From the NCBI GenBank assembly GCA_051652245.1, contig JBOFTV010000088.1:1-44043 (forward strand): a stretch of DNA of 44,043 nt, in the 5' to 3' direction. Origin of the DNA: BHER01 sp051652245. GTDB lineage: Bacteria; Bacillota_I; Bacilli_A; Culicoidibacterales; Culicoidibacteraceae. Below the pieces are notes generated by a model that worked only from the letters and a program-made list of their open reading frames with translations, was not told the origin of the DNA and did not search any database. This document shows, piece by piece, positions 25,570 through 34,024 of the stretch; within the stretch, counting starts at the first letter, position 1, and the number at the start of each line of letters is the position of its first letter. Position numbers and translations under genes: made by a program.

Positions 25570-26523
25570 ATGAAATATCGTCAAGTTGGTCACTCGGGGC
25601 TGCGTGTTAGTGAAATTACATTGGGTAGTTGGCTTACCTATGGTAAAAGCGTTGCTGACAATACTGCTGAACAAATTATTGCACGCGCTATTGAATTAGG
25701 CATCAATTCATTTGATTGTGCTGATGTTTATGAACTTGGTGCAGCAGAGCGTGTTCTTGGAAAGTCCCTTGCTCCTTACACACGTAGTGACTTTGTGATT
25801 TCTACTAAGGTTTTTTGGCCTATGAGTGCTAATATTAATGATCGCGGGTTGTCGCGGAAGCATATTATGGAGAGTATTGATAAAAGCTTGGAGCGCCTAC
25901 AAATGAATTATGTTGATATTTATTATTGCCATCGCTATGATCAAAGTACGCCTTTAGAAGAAACACTTGAAGCTTTAAATGATATTATTAGAATTGGTAA
26001 AGCATTATATGTTGGTGTTAGCATGTGGAGTGGTGATCAATTACTCCATGCCAAAGAAATTATTACCCGTCGTGGATTTAGTCAAATCATTGTTAATCAA
26101 CCACCCTATAATTTAATTAATCGCGACATCGAAGCATATGATATGCCCGTTTCCTCTCGCTTAGGAATTGGTCAAATGGTTTATTCTCCCCTTGCTCAAG
26201 GCATTTTAACTGGTAAATATAATACCGGTATTCCAAGTGATAGTCGGATGGCAAATCCAGCTATTTCTGGGACAATGAAAGATGACTTTACTAATAAAAT
26301 AGCATTGGCACGACAGTATCAAGTCATTGCCGATTCACTTGAGATTCCCTTGGCACAGCTGTCCCTTTCTTGGATTTTATCACATAAAGAAGTTGCCTCT
26401 TGTATCATTGGAGCAACTTCCGTTCAACAGCTCGAAGAAAATGTTTTAGGCATCCATTTTACTTGTACACCCGGAATACTAGAGCAGCTTAATAAAGTTT
26501 TTAATCACCATTCAGCAATATAA
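25570..26523 (+). CDS. Aldo/keto reductase (potassium-channel beta-subunit type)
   Basis: This NADPH-dependent reductase of unknown natural substrate has the catalytic tetrad Asp49, Tyr54 (DCADVYELG), Lys80 (STKVFW) and His121 (YYCHRYD). SPLAQGILTGKY and the IIGATSVQQLEEN cofactor motif place it near the Kv-beta/YghZ group. The ATG giving MKYRQ is chosen because GGAGG lies 8 bases before it; the ATG five codons earlier is part of that binding site. From this start it has 317 residues. It is a single gene ending in a strong terminator. Confidence 0.88.
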   Translation: MKYRQVGHSGLRVSEITLGSWLTYGKSVADNTAEQIIARAIELGINSFDCADVYELGAAERVLGKSLAPYTRSDFVISTKVFWPMSANINDRGLSRKHIMESIDKSLERLQMNYVDIYYCHRYDQSTPLEETLEALNDIIRIGKALYVGVSMWSGDQLLHAKEIITRRGFSQIIVNQPPYNLINRDIEAYDMPVSSRLGIGQMVYSPLAQGILTGKYNTGIPSDSRMANPAISGTMKDDFTNKIALARQYQVIADSLEIPLAQLSLSWILSHKEVASCIIGATSVQQLEENVLGIHFTCTPGILEQLNKVFNHHSAI

Positions 26524-26525
26524 TC

Positions 26526-26569
26526 AAAAAAAAGCGTTTCTGCCTCAAAATTGGCAGAAACGCTTTTTT
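26526..26569. terminator. Bidirectional terminator between the reductase and znuA genes
   Basis: GCGTTTCTGCC (26534-26544) and GGCAGAAACGC (26553-26563) pair perfectly, with A- and T-runs outside, between two convergent genes. Confidence 0.92.
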
Positions 26570-26570
26570 A

Positions 26571-27815
26571 TTATGCTGTTGTATTTTGACCTTTGGCAAG
26601 TGATTCAAGGTTTTTCTCCATCAAAGTAAAATAATCTGTGGCAACTGTTACAGTTTCAATGTTGTGTAGTGTCAGCTCTTGAAGTTTATGTTGACCCTTT
26701 AGAACATTTATTGCACTATTTGCTTGAATATTTTCTTCTGTATAGATAAATTTGATGTTATTTTTTCCGATGTATTCATCTAGACTAATTAATGATGTTT
26801 GTGTACTCTCACTGTGGTCTGCAGTATCAGTTATGCCCCTCTGCTCTAACCCATAGCGATTTGTTAGATAGATGTATGCAGCATGTGATACGACTAATTT
26901 ATTCTGTGTTTTTGTACTTAGTGTTGTGCTGTATTTTTTGTCTAGTGCTGCAAGCTTCGTCTTTAGCCCTTTACTGTTAGCCTCAAATTTACTTTTTGCT
27001 TCTGGTTTTAATTCTATTAGCGCCCCTGCTATTGCTTCTGATAATTCTTGAGCTAGAATTGGGTCAAGCCAAATATGTGGATCTAATGATTCTTTGAGCG
27101 TACTACCATGGTCATCACTCCCCCCATGATCATCGATATCTAATTTTTCTGGTTCTGATTGTCCTACTATATTATTGCTTGTATCTATTTGTTTTGCCAT
27201 TATTTGTGCTCCAGCATATTTCGACTCCAAAACGAGATCAATTTCTGCCCCTGCAAGTCCAGGTATTTGTTTAAATTCTGTTTCATTTTCTAATTTAATA
27301 AACCATTGAATTGTCTGATATGCTGTTTTCCCCAAATCACGGGCTTTAATTTTTACGATATCTTTTGTATGATAATGTTCTTCAATACCTTCTAGGTGCA
27401 TTGTTATTGGGTGGGTGTGATCATGGCTACTATGGTCTTCTTTTTCCTCACCATGATCGTGGTCATCCCCTTGAGATGCAACCATTTTAATATTTTGAGC
27501 AACATTGAATGTTTTAATTTTATTATTTACTTGCTGAATTTTGCTGCCAATACTGACATAGTCACCTGCTTCAATATTGATAAAAGCATCTGCTTCTGTA
27601 ACAACTGCTGCATCAGTTTGTGTTAATTCAAAGTGATGTGGATTTCCCGTTAATGAGAAGACAACTTCTACTTCATCAGCTCCAATTGTTTCAATAAACT
27701 GTTTTAATGCATTCGATGTTGTTACAATTTGAATTTTTCCATTACTTTTTTGGGGCGTGCAAGCCACCATTGTGATGGCGAGTAGCGTTAAGATTAACAT
27801 TTTTCCAATTTTCAT
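26571..27815 (-). CDS. Zinc-type ABC transporter substrate-binding lipoprotein with inserted Ig-like domain
   Basis: This binds extracellular zinc (or manganese) and delivers it to a ZnuBC-type transporter. Start at MKIGKMLIL, where AGAGG precedes the ATG; the signal peptide ends in a lipobox with Cys19. Ligands His60/61 (NPHHFEL) and His247 (DPHIWLDP) match the ZnuA/AdcA family. Two His/Asp-rich loops (about 117-135 and 227-237) flank an insert of about 90 residues (137-228) that carries HYHTKDIVKIKA and a QWF..IPG pattern. The insert resembles Ig-like repeats of cell-surface metal-uptake proteins in actinobacteria; that comparison is from memory. The 414-residue length exceeds the usual 300-330. 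Its likely partners, znuC and znuB, lie about 6 kb away. Confidence 0.85.
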   Translation of the reverse strand: MKIGKMLILTLLAITMVACTPQKSNGKIQIVTTSNALKQFIETIGADEVEVVFSLTGNPHHFELTQTDAAVVTEADAFINIEAGDYVSIGSKIQQVNNKIKTFNVAQNIKMVASQGDDHDHGEEKEDHSSHDHTHPITMHLEGIEEHYHTKDIVKIKARDLGKTAYQTIQWFIKLENETEFKQIPGLAGAEIDLVLESKYAGAQIMAKQIDTSNNIVGQSEPEKLDIDDHGGSDDHGSTLKESLDPHIWLDPILAQELSEAIAGALIELKPEAKSKFEANSKGLKTKLAALDKKYSTTLSTKTQNKLVVSHAAYIYLTNRYGLEQRGITDTADHSESTQTSLISLDEYIGKNNIKFIYTEENIQANSAINVLKGQHKLQELTLHNIETVTVATDYFTLMEKNLESLAKGQNTTA

Positions 27816-27846
27816 TTTATTTCCTCTTTTCCAAAATTTATTAAGC

Positions 27847-27870
27847 AGATAATAAAGATACCTTTTATCT
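27847..27870 (-). promoter_or_regulatory. Imperfect palindrome before the zinc-binding lipoprotein gene
   Basis: Arms AGATAAAAG and CTTTATTATCT (one bulged base) surround a four-base loop, about 31 bases before the start codon. It could be an operator or an RNA hairpin. It does not resemble the palindrome in front of znuCB. Confidence 0.3.
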
Positions 27871-27898
27871 TCTATTGACATTAAATAAATGCAATACC

Positions 27899-28282
27899 TC
27901 AATGTATTGCATCTTTTAGTGTTTTCGTTGATAGGTAAGCTTCCATTTGTTCTTCGTATTCCCTCATAATAGCATCAATTTTACAGCTATTAGCTTTATC
28001 TTCACAACCTTTAAACAGCGGAATTTGCCCTTCAATTGCTTGAATGATTGCCAAAAAATTAATTTGATCGGGCTTTTTAGCTAAGCTATAACCACCCAAA
28101 GCTCCCGGTGATGATTCAACTAATCCTGATTTTGTCAGTTTTGTTAAAATCTTTGAAAGATACGTTGGTGATATGTCTTGATATTTTGCTAGTTCTTGGA
28201 CACCTTTTTTTGCTTTATCTGGTACCTTTGCTAGTTCTAGCATTGTATGTAGGGCATAATTTGTTGCTTTTGAGTAATTCAT
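27899..28282 (-). CDS. Rrf2-family transcriptional regulator
   Basis: Rrf2 proteins are winged-helix regulators that sense Fe-S clusters, nitric oxide, cysteine status or other cues. Here the helix-turn-helix spans about 26-60 (VQELAKYQDISPTYLSKIL), followed by the wing SPGALGGYSLAK. Only two cysteines (GCEDKANSCK) are seen in the sensor loop, whereas IscR and NsrR have three, so cluster binding is uncertain. A consensus promoter precedes it. The downstream gene, 83 bases away on the same strand, is the zinc-binding lipoprotein, which may be co-transcribed. Length is 127 residues. Confidence 0.85.
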   Translation of the reverse strand: MNYSKATNYALHTMLELAKVPDKAKKGVQELAKYQDISPTYLSKILTKLTKSGLVESSPGALGGYSLAKKPDQINFLAIIQAIEGQIPLFKGCEDKANSCKIDAIMREYEEQMEAYLSTKTLKDAIH

Positions 28283-28324
28283 GATTTATCTCCTCCAAAA
28301 GTAGATTGTAGAGTTACTATGTCT

Positions 28325-28353
28325 ATTATACTGCTTATGTTAGCTTCTGTCAA
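28325..28353 (-). promoter_or_regulatory. Promoter of the Rrf2 regulator gene
   Basis: TTGACA (28348-28353), 17 bases, and TATAAT (28325-28330): a perfect consensus promoter on the minus strand. Confidence 0.8.
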
Positions 28354-28392
28354 TTTTAATATTTTTCTACTATCCACTAATTACTTTTTTTT

Positions 28393-28436
28393 AAAAAAAA
28401 AGGCGGAAATTATTTTTTCAAGTAACAATTTTCGCC
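28393..28436 (-). terminator. Terminator after malY
   Basis: On the minus strand, GGCGAAAATTGTT pairs with AATAATTTCCGCC (two mismatches), followed by a long T-run. Confidence 0.8.
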
Positions 28437-28441
28437 TTTTC

Positions 28442-29629
28442 CTATATTAGTTTTAAGTAGACTGCTCTTATTGCATCCAATCCAATTATTATTTTTGCGT
28501 GTGGGGCAGCAATATTTAATCGCAAGTAGTTTCCACTGCTATGCAGGTATGTACTCCCCCCCATTATTGCAACCTTTTCTGCTAATAACATTTTTTGAAT
28601 TTCCTGCTCACTTGTCCCAAATTTTTCGATATCAAGCCAGATAAAATATGTTGCTTCCGGTTGAATAAATGTGAGCGGGAGTTCATTATCAATAATATAT
28701 TTTTCAATTATAGTATGTGTTTTTTGTAAATATTCCTTCATTTGATCAAGCCAAATTTTACCATGATCATATGCTGCCACTGTAGCAATTAACCCTAGTG
28801 TTGACGCTGATGATAGACAGTCAATTTTCCTTAGGATATGCAGGTACCGTTGCTGTAATGCTTGATTCGGTAAAATCATATACGCACAAATTAATCCCGC
28901 TGTATTAAAAGTCTTACTCGCGCTTGTAATTAAGGCGATTTTCTGGTCCATCTTATATTCTGCTGCATATTTACTAATCGGAATATGGACGTTCGGTTGG
29001 TAGACAAAATCCATATGAATTTCGTCGCTAATAATGAAAATATCGTTTTGTTGACATATTTTTAATATTTCTTTGATTGTTTCTGCTTTAAAGACGATTC
29101 CGGTCGGATTATGTGGGTTACAAAATAAGAAAACCTTTGTTTCTTTTTGTTGACAGAGTTTTTCAAAAGCCCTTAAGTCAATCCCATTGTCCTTGCCAAT
29201 ATGCCAGTATTTTTGGGGATATTCTAGTCCCGCTAATAAGGCTGTGAACCCATCATATGATGGGTTGTTAACAATAACTGTCGGTTTAACTTCGCCTTGT
29301 TGACCTAACATTGATAGGACTGTTTTGATCATGTACATCACTGTTGGACCATAGACGATATCTTCAATTTCAATGTCGGTTGTAAACTCCGTTTTAAACC
29401 ACTTTTTAATGGCTGGTGCAAATGTGCTATTGTTCCAGCGCGTATAACCGAAAATTTGATGTTTTAGGCGATTTTCTAGTGCTTTTGTGATTGCGGGCGC
29501 TGTGTTAAAATCACTATCTGATATTGTAAAGGGGGTTAGGTCTTTTTGACCAAAGCGGTCGTAGACGAAGTCCCACTGGGTGCAGTCTGTTCCCTTTCGT
29601 TTTATTATTTGATCAAAGTTATACTTCAT
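28442..29629 (-). CDS. malY: PLP-dependent C-S lyase / aminotransferase (MalY/PatB type)
   Basis: MalY-type enzymes are fold-type I PLP proteins with cystathionine beta-lyase activity. The cofactor lysine is Lys239 in TSASKTFNTAG, and NPHNPTG (171-177) and SDEIHMDF (201-208) are classic. The 395-residue length fits. It lies 14 bases after the PTS permease gene, the same pairing as malX-malY in E. coli, where MalY also modulates the maltose activator. No such activator is seen here, so the regulatory role may not apply. Confidence 0.88.
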   Translation of the reverse strand: MKYNFDQIIKRKGTDCTQWDFVYDRFGQKDLTPFTISDSDFNTAPAITKALENRLKHQIFGYTRWNNSTFAPAIKKWFKTEFTTDIEIEDIVYGPTVMYMIKTVLSMLGQQGEVKPTVIVNNPSYDGFTALLAGLEYPQKYWHIGKDNGIDLRAFEKLCQQKETKVFLFCNPHNPTGIVFKAETIKEILKICQQNDIFIISDEIHMDFVYQPNVHIPISKYAAEYKMDQKIALITSASKTFNTAGLICAYMILPNQALQQRYLHILRKIDCLSSASTLGLIATVAAYDHGKIWLDQMKEYLQKTHTIIEKYIIDNELPLTFIQPEATYFIWLDIEKFGTSEQEIQKMLLAEKVAIMGGSTYLHSSGNYLRLNIAAPHAKIIIGLDAIRAVYLKLI

Positions 29630-29643
29630 TTGATATTCCTCCG

Positions 29644-31191
29644 TTAAAGTTGCTTTTCCATTTCTAGTCTAACAGATGCTACTTGTGGTCCAATTATTAC
29701 TTGGATATTTGTTTTATCTAGAACCATAACACCGATTGCACCATTTTTCTTGAGTGCTTTTTCATCGATTATTGCTGTATCTTTTAAGACCATTCTTAAT
29801 CTTGTAATACAGTTGTCAATTACTTCGATATTTTGGCGTCCTCCTAGAGCTGTAATTAAATTATGAGCCTGATCACTAATTTCTAGCTTAACTACTATAC
29901 CTTGATCTTCACCCTCCAAAAAGTCGTCACTTTCACGTCCAATTATTGGGAGATTCCATGTTAAAATAACAAATTTGAAAATAAAATAGTAGAGCGCAAA
30001 CCAAACTACTCCCACAACTGGCACAAGATACCATTTAGTTGCTGTCCCCTGTAAAATACCAAAAACAATAAAATCGATGATATTTCCATCAGTATTTCCA
30101 ATTGTGACTTGGAGCAGTCCCATGACCATAAATCCTAGCCCCGTTAACACCGCATGAATACCATAAAGGACGGGTGAAATAAATAAGAATAGGAATTCTA
30201 TTGGTTCGGTAATCCCCGCCACAACACAGGCAATTACACCCGAAATTAACATTCCTTTGACTAAATGGCGTCTTTTTTCATCAACTGTGTGGTACATTGC
30301 AAGGGCTGCTGCTGGTAGACCAAACAGGAATGATGGCATCTTTCCTTGCGATAAAAATTGCGTTGCTGTTGGACTAAATGGTGTTCCACATTCTAGTTGC
30401 GCATAGTAGATATTTAGCGCCCCTGATATTGGAACAGCGCAAACCTCTTCTGTTCCTCCCGCTTCAGTAAAACGAATCATTGCCACTAAGATGTGGTGAA
30501 GTCCAAAGGGCAATAGCAGTCTTTCTCCCGCACCAAATACGAACGGGCCAAATGGACCAGCTCCTAAAATAACATTACCCACACTATTAATTAATCCGGC
30601 AAAAATGGGCCAAATGAAAGGAATCATTAAACCGACAATTGCAGCGCAGACACTCGTAATAATTGGGACGAACCTTGGTCCACCAAAAAATGATAGTGAA
30701 TCCGGTAATTTTATTGTATAAAATTTCATATGGAGTTGTGCGGTAATGATCCCGATGATGATTCCACCTAATACTCCTGTATCAAGGGATTGAATACCTA
30801 AAATCATTGCTTGACCTGAATGCTTCATCATTTCAGGGGGTGCAAGCTGCATTGATTCTCTAAGATAAAAATTGGTAATCATATGCATGACCATGTAGCC
30901 AACAAAACCACTAAATGCTGCCACACCTTTTTCTTGGCGTGCTAGTCCAAGGGGAATGGCAATGGCAAACATAATTGGGAGATAGGTAAACGCAAATGCT
31001 CCTAATGTTGAAATAAAACTAAAAAATGTTTGTAAAATTGGGTTCCCTAAAAATGGAAGCAACTCAATGGTTGGATCACTTGTAAAAGAGCTCCCTACTC
31101 CTAATAAAATTCCCATGAATGCTAATAGCGATACTGGGAGCATAAATGTCTTTCCTAGTCCTTGAAAAAATTCCCAAAATTTTTGTTTCAT
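29644..31191 (-). CDS. malX: PTS glucose/maltose-type permease, EIICB (MalX-like)
   Basis: This membrane component of the sugar phosphotransferase system imports and phosphorylates a sugar. EIIC spans about 1-400 with multiple helices and the sugar-site region LPFGLHHI. EIIB follows, with phospho-acceptor Cys461 in NCITRLR. There is no fused EIIA, so a separate glucose-type EIIA elsewhere would be needed. The 515-residue length and EIIC-EIIB order match MalX/PtsG. The sugar is unknown; the LicT switch and MalY neighbour suggest an alpha- or beta-glucoside or maltose-like sugar. AGGAGG precedes the ATG. Confidence 0.9.
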   Translation of the reverse strand: MKQKFWEFFQGLGKTFMLPVSLLAFMGILLGVGSSFTSDPTIELLPFLGNPILQTFFSFISTLGAFAFTYLPIMFAIAIPLGLARQEKGVAAFSGFVGYMVMHMITNFYLRESMQLAPPEMMKHSGQAMILGIQSLDTGVLGGIIIGIITAQLHMKFYTIKLPDSLSFFGGPRFVPIITSVCAAIVGLMIPFIWPIFAGLINSVGNVILGAGPFGPFVFGAGERLLLPFGLHHILVAMIRFTEAGGTEEVCAVPISGALNIYYAQLECGTPFSPTATQFLSQGKMPSFLFGLPAAALAMYHTVDEKRRHLVKGMLISGVIACVVAGITEPIEFLFLFISPVLYGIHAVLTGLGFMVMGLLQVTIGNTDGNIIDFIVFGILQGTATKWYLVPVVGVVWFALYYFIFKFVILTWNLPIIGRESDDFLEGEDQGIVVKLEISDQAHNLITALGGRQNIEVIDNCITRLRMVLKDTAIIDEKALKKNGAIGVMVLDKTNIQVIIGPQVASVRLEMEKQL

Positions 31192-31282
31192 AATAATTTC
31201 CTCCTAAAATTTGTTTAATTTTCGGCCATATTTTCAGCTAAATATGTTGGTCATGCCCTAATTATGGTAACACCCCAATTTA

Positions 31283-32104
31283 TTATAGTATTCGCTGATA
31301 GTGTAAAATTAAATACGCATGCTCTTTAAGTGGAATGAGACATTCATATTTAATTTCAACATGCCTAATCACTTGTTGCACAAATTCGGCAATTCGTGGA
31401 TATGATTTAATCACTAAACTTGTTAGTTCATCGGGTTGTTCTTCTACCATCTGCTTGCGTACAACACGCTGGGCAAAGAAATTTAAATGGGTCATTAAAC
31501 GGAGGTAATCCAACGATTCTTCATCAAACACGATCGCAAATTCTTGTTGTGTTTGATGCAAAATATCATGGACTAATTGTGTTGTATCTAGTGTTGTTAG
31601 CATATCGGGTGTATTACTCGCATTAACAATATGCAAAGCAATGAACCCCGCTTCTTCTATGGGGAGTTCCCACTGCAATTCATCATAAATGATTTTCAAT
31701 GCGGAAATGCCAATTGAAAATTCTTTTTTGTAGAGTATTTTAATTTCACGAATTAACGGATTTTGAAAAATAATATTCTGTTCTGCCCTTTTGGCGGCAA
31801 AACTAAGATGATCTGTTAGGAGCACATAAAGGAGCTCATCCAGTTTTCGACCCAATTTTTCTTGGGCAAAATTAATTATCTTCTCCGTCACATCAAAATA
31901 TTTGACACTTTCTTTTTCAAGAATCGTGGCAATTTTACTGCCTACTTCCGAAGATCTCAGCGTATAGACTTTCTCAATTAATTCTTCGTTAAGGCGTTCG
32001 CCCTTCTTTTGATCAAATCCAATTCCTTTTCCCATAATCAAGGATTCTGCACCATCAATAAAACTAGAAACAACATTATTATTAATGACTTTATTTATCC
32101 GCAA
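31283..32104 (-). CDS. licT: BglG/LicT-family transcriptional antiterminator
   Basis: This RNA-binding antiterminator is controlled by PTS phosphorylation. The N-terminal CAT domain (about 1-55; RINKVINNNVV) binds the RAT hairpin. PRD1 (about 65-170) and PRD2 (about 175-273) carry the expected histidines His99, His158, His206 and His268. The start codon is TTG, with GAGGAGG 8 bases before it. A RAT site overlapping a terminator lies in its own leader, so it probably controls its own expression and the downstream malX-malY genes. Length 273. Confidence 0.92.
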   Translation of the reverse strand: MRINKVINNNVVSSFIDGAESLIMGKGIGFDQKKGERLNEELIEKVYTLRSSEVGSKIATILEKESVKYFDVTEKIINFAQEKLGRKLDELLYVLLTDHLSFAAKRAEQNIIFQNPLIREIKILYKKEFSIGISALKIIYDELQWELPIEEAGFIALHIVNASNTPDMLTTLDTTQLVHDILHQTQQEFAIVFDEESLDYLRLMTHLNFFAQRVVRKQMVEEQPDELTSLVIKSYPRIAEFVQQVIRHVEIKYECLIPLKEHAYLILHYQRIL

Positions 32105-32134
32105 ATCAGCACCTCCTCACTTTATCTTTTCATG

Positions 32135-32199
32135 AAAAAAAGACAATACCTAAAAACAACTAATCCCCGTGCGATGACCGTTTATTTTAGGTATTGCCC
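32135..32199 (-). terminator. Conditional terminator in the licT leader
   Basis: On the minus strand, GGGCAATACCTAAAA (32185-32199) pairs with TTTTTAGGTATTGTC (32142-32156), followed by a run of T. Its first arm overlaps the RAT, so RAT folding prevents the terminator. Confidence 0.88.
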
Positions 32200-32220
32200 T
32201 TCAAATTAAGGTAACAAGCC
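32190..32220 (-). promoter_or_regulatory. RAT (ribonucleic antiterminator) for LicT
   Basis: This 31-base element has the LicT/SacY-type layout GGCTTGTTACC ... GGGCAATACC on the minus strand. It matches the known RAT pattern GGATTGTTAC ... GGCAAAACC, and its 3' half forms the first arm of the terminator. Confidence 0.85.
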
Positions 32221-32242
32221 TTATTATTTACTTTACACCTTG

Positions 32243-32271
32243 ATTATACATTAATTTTGAATGGTTGACAA
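32243..32271 (-). promoter_or_regulatory. Promoter of the licT-malX-malY operon
   Basis: TTGTCA (32266-32271), 17 bases, and TATAAT (32243-32248) on the minus strand, just upstream of the RAT. Confidence 0.78.
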
Positions 32272-32287
32272 TTATTTTTTCAAAAAA

Positions 32288-32302
32288 ATATAGCGGTTAC
32301 AT
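32288..32302 (-). promoter_or_regulatory. Possible cre (catabolite control) site
   Basis: ATGTAACCGCTATAT on the minus strand resembles the CcpA cre pattern WTGNAANCGNWNNCW with one mismatch, and lies upstream of the -35 box. The position is unusual for repression. Confidence 0.3.
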
Positions 32303-32340
32303 TTTTTCAAACTATGTCTCGTTTACTATTAGTGTATAGC

Positions 32341-32384
32341 AAAAAGCGATTAACCCTATTCACATAGAGTCAACTCGCTTTTTT
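32341..32384. terminator. Terminator after the carboxypeptidase gene
   Basis: Arms at 32345-32358 and 32365-32379 pair with some G-U pairs and one bulge, and have A/T runs on both sides. Confidence 0.75.
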
Positions 32385-32436
32385 TAAAAAAAATATATAA
32401 GTGCCTAGGGTTATATTTTGGGTGGGAATTAAAAGC

Positions 32437-33936
32437 TTACGCTTTATTAAAAATTGCTGTATATTTATTAATTAAATATTCCGTATAATATTTACTATTA
32501 AACGCTTCTCCCGTTGTATCTCGTATTAATTCCTTCGGTGTCTTCGCTTTTCCATACTGATGAATATTTTCCGCCAAAAATGCTGTAATTGGTGTCAAAT
32601 CGCCCTCTAGCAAACAAAAATCAACATCTACGGATTTTAGCATTGTTTGATAAAACTGTGCACTATATGCCGAACCGAGCGCATATGTTGGGAAATAGCC
32701 GAACAAACCTTGTGACCAGTGGATATCTTGTAACATGCCTTCTCCCAGTGTTTGTGGCGTAATTCCTAAATATTCCACCATCTTCTGATTCCACGCTTCG
32801 GGTAATTGCTCCACCGTAATTTCATCATTGAAAATCATCTTCTCCAAATCATAACGCACCATAATATGTAATGGATACGTCAACTCATCAGCCTCAACGC
32901 GAATAAAAGATGGTGAGACTGCGTTAATATGCAAAATAAAATCATCCAAACTAACCAGCCCATACTCATTTGGAAAAAAAGCTTGTAGCACTGGATAAAT
33001 TGGCTTCCAAAAACTCTTTGTCCGTCCAATAATATTTTCATAAAAACGGGATTGCGACTCGTGAATGCCCATGGAAACGCCCGTACCTAAAGGCGTTTGT
33101 GTCAGTTCTTCGGCTATATTCAATTCATAGACAGCATGTCCAAATTCATGGAGGACACTAAAAATACTTGAACAAATATCCGTTAAATCGTACCTTGTTG
33201 TAATCCTAGCATCATCGTTACTAAAAGACATACTAAATGGATGTGCACTTTCATCAAGTTTTCCCCGTTGAAAATCATAGCCCGCATAACTTGCTAAAAA
33301 TCTCATAAATTCCATCTGCTTCTCTTTCGGAAAATATCCCGCTCCAATTTTAGCATCTTTAATTGCCTGCATTTCCTCATTTTTCAATAGTATCTGTAAA
33401 AAAGGAACAAGCTTTTCTTTGACATCAGCAAAGAAACCATCTAATTCGCTCACCGTTAAATTTGGTTCATAATCATCTAATAGTGCATTGTATTTATTGC
33501 CCTCATAACCTTGATAATTGATGTATTTCTTTTGAAAATTGATTACTTCTTGTAGTGTTGGTGCAAAAATGCTAAAATCATTTGCATTTCTTGCTTCAAT
33601 CCATTTGCCATGGCTTACTATTAGTAATTGATTATAGCTTGCGTATTCAGCTACAGGGATTTTGGTCAGCTTTTTAACATCTCGTAGCAGTACTTCCACC
33701 ATCTTTTGCTGATTACTTGTTAGCTCTGTGCCTTGTGCTTCCACAAGCATCTCTTCTAAGCCACTTTGTGTCATTTCCTCGTGATAAATGCGTGCCAATG
33801 TTTCTAGTGTATTACCAATTTTAGCTAGCGATTTTGATGGTGCACCTGTTTCCATATCGTAAGCAATTATATTTTCAGCATGCTTGAGCGCATTTAGTCT
33901 ATCCATTTTCTGTTTTAAATTGTTCCAGTCAATCAT
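32437..33936 (-). CDS. Carboxypeptidase, peptidase family M32 (Taq type)
   Basis: M32 enzymes are cytoplasmic metallo-carboxypeptidases that trim C-terminal residues. HEFGH at 263-267 is the zinc-binding HEXXH motif, and HESQSRFYEN further on supplies the third ligand region. GVSMGIHESQSR and RVEADELTYPLHI are family signatures. Length 499 matches the family. It is a single gene with a TATAAT at 33972-33977 and a terminator after it. Confidence 0.93.
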   Translation of the reverse strand: MIDWNNLKQKMDRLNALKHAENIIAYDMETGAPSKSLAKIGNTLETLARIYHEEMTQSGLEEMLVEAQGTELTSNQQKMVEVLLRDVKKLTKIPVAEYASYNQLLIVSHGKWIEARNANDFSIFAPTLQEVINFQKKYINYQGYEGNKYNALLDDYEPNLTVSELDGFFADVKEKLVPFLQILLKNEEMQAIKDAKIGAGYFPKEKQMEFMRFLASYAGYDFQRGKLDESAHPFSMSFSNDDARITTRYDLTDICSSIFSVLHEFGHAVYELNIAEELTQTPLGTGVSMGIHESQSRFYENIIGRTKSFWKPIYPVLQAFFPNEYGLVSLDDFILHINAVSPSFIRVEADELTYPLHIMVRYDLEKMIFNDEITVEQLPEAWNQKMVEYLGITPQTLGEGMLQDIHWSQGLFGYFPTYALGSAYSAQFYQTMLKSVDVDFCLLEGDLTPITAFLAENIHQYGKAKTPKELIRDTTGEAFNSKYYTEYLINKYTAIFNKA

Positions 33937-33990
33937 TTCGATCAGCCCTTTCTTCTTTAATGTCTGCCCTTATTATACCCGATTTTAGCT

Positions 33991-34013
33991 TAAAAAAAAA
34001 GGGGGCCACCCAT
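33991..34013 (-). terminator. Weak terminator after znuB
   Basis: A short GGG/CCC stem followed by a run of nine T on the minus strand. The T-run is strong but the stem is short. Confidence 0.4.
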
Positions 34014-34024
34014 TTCTTCACATG

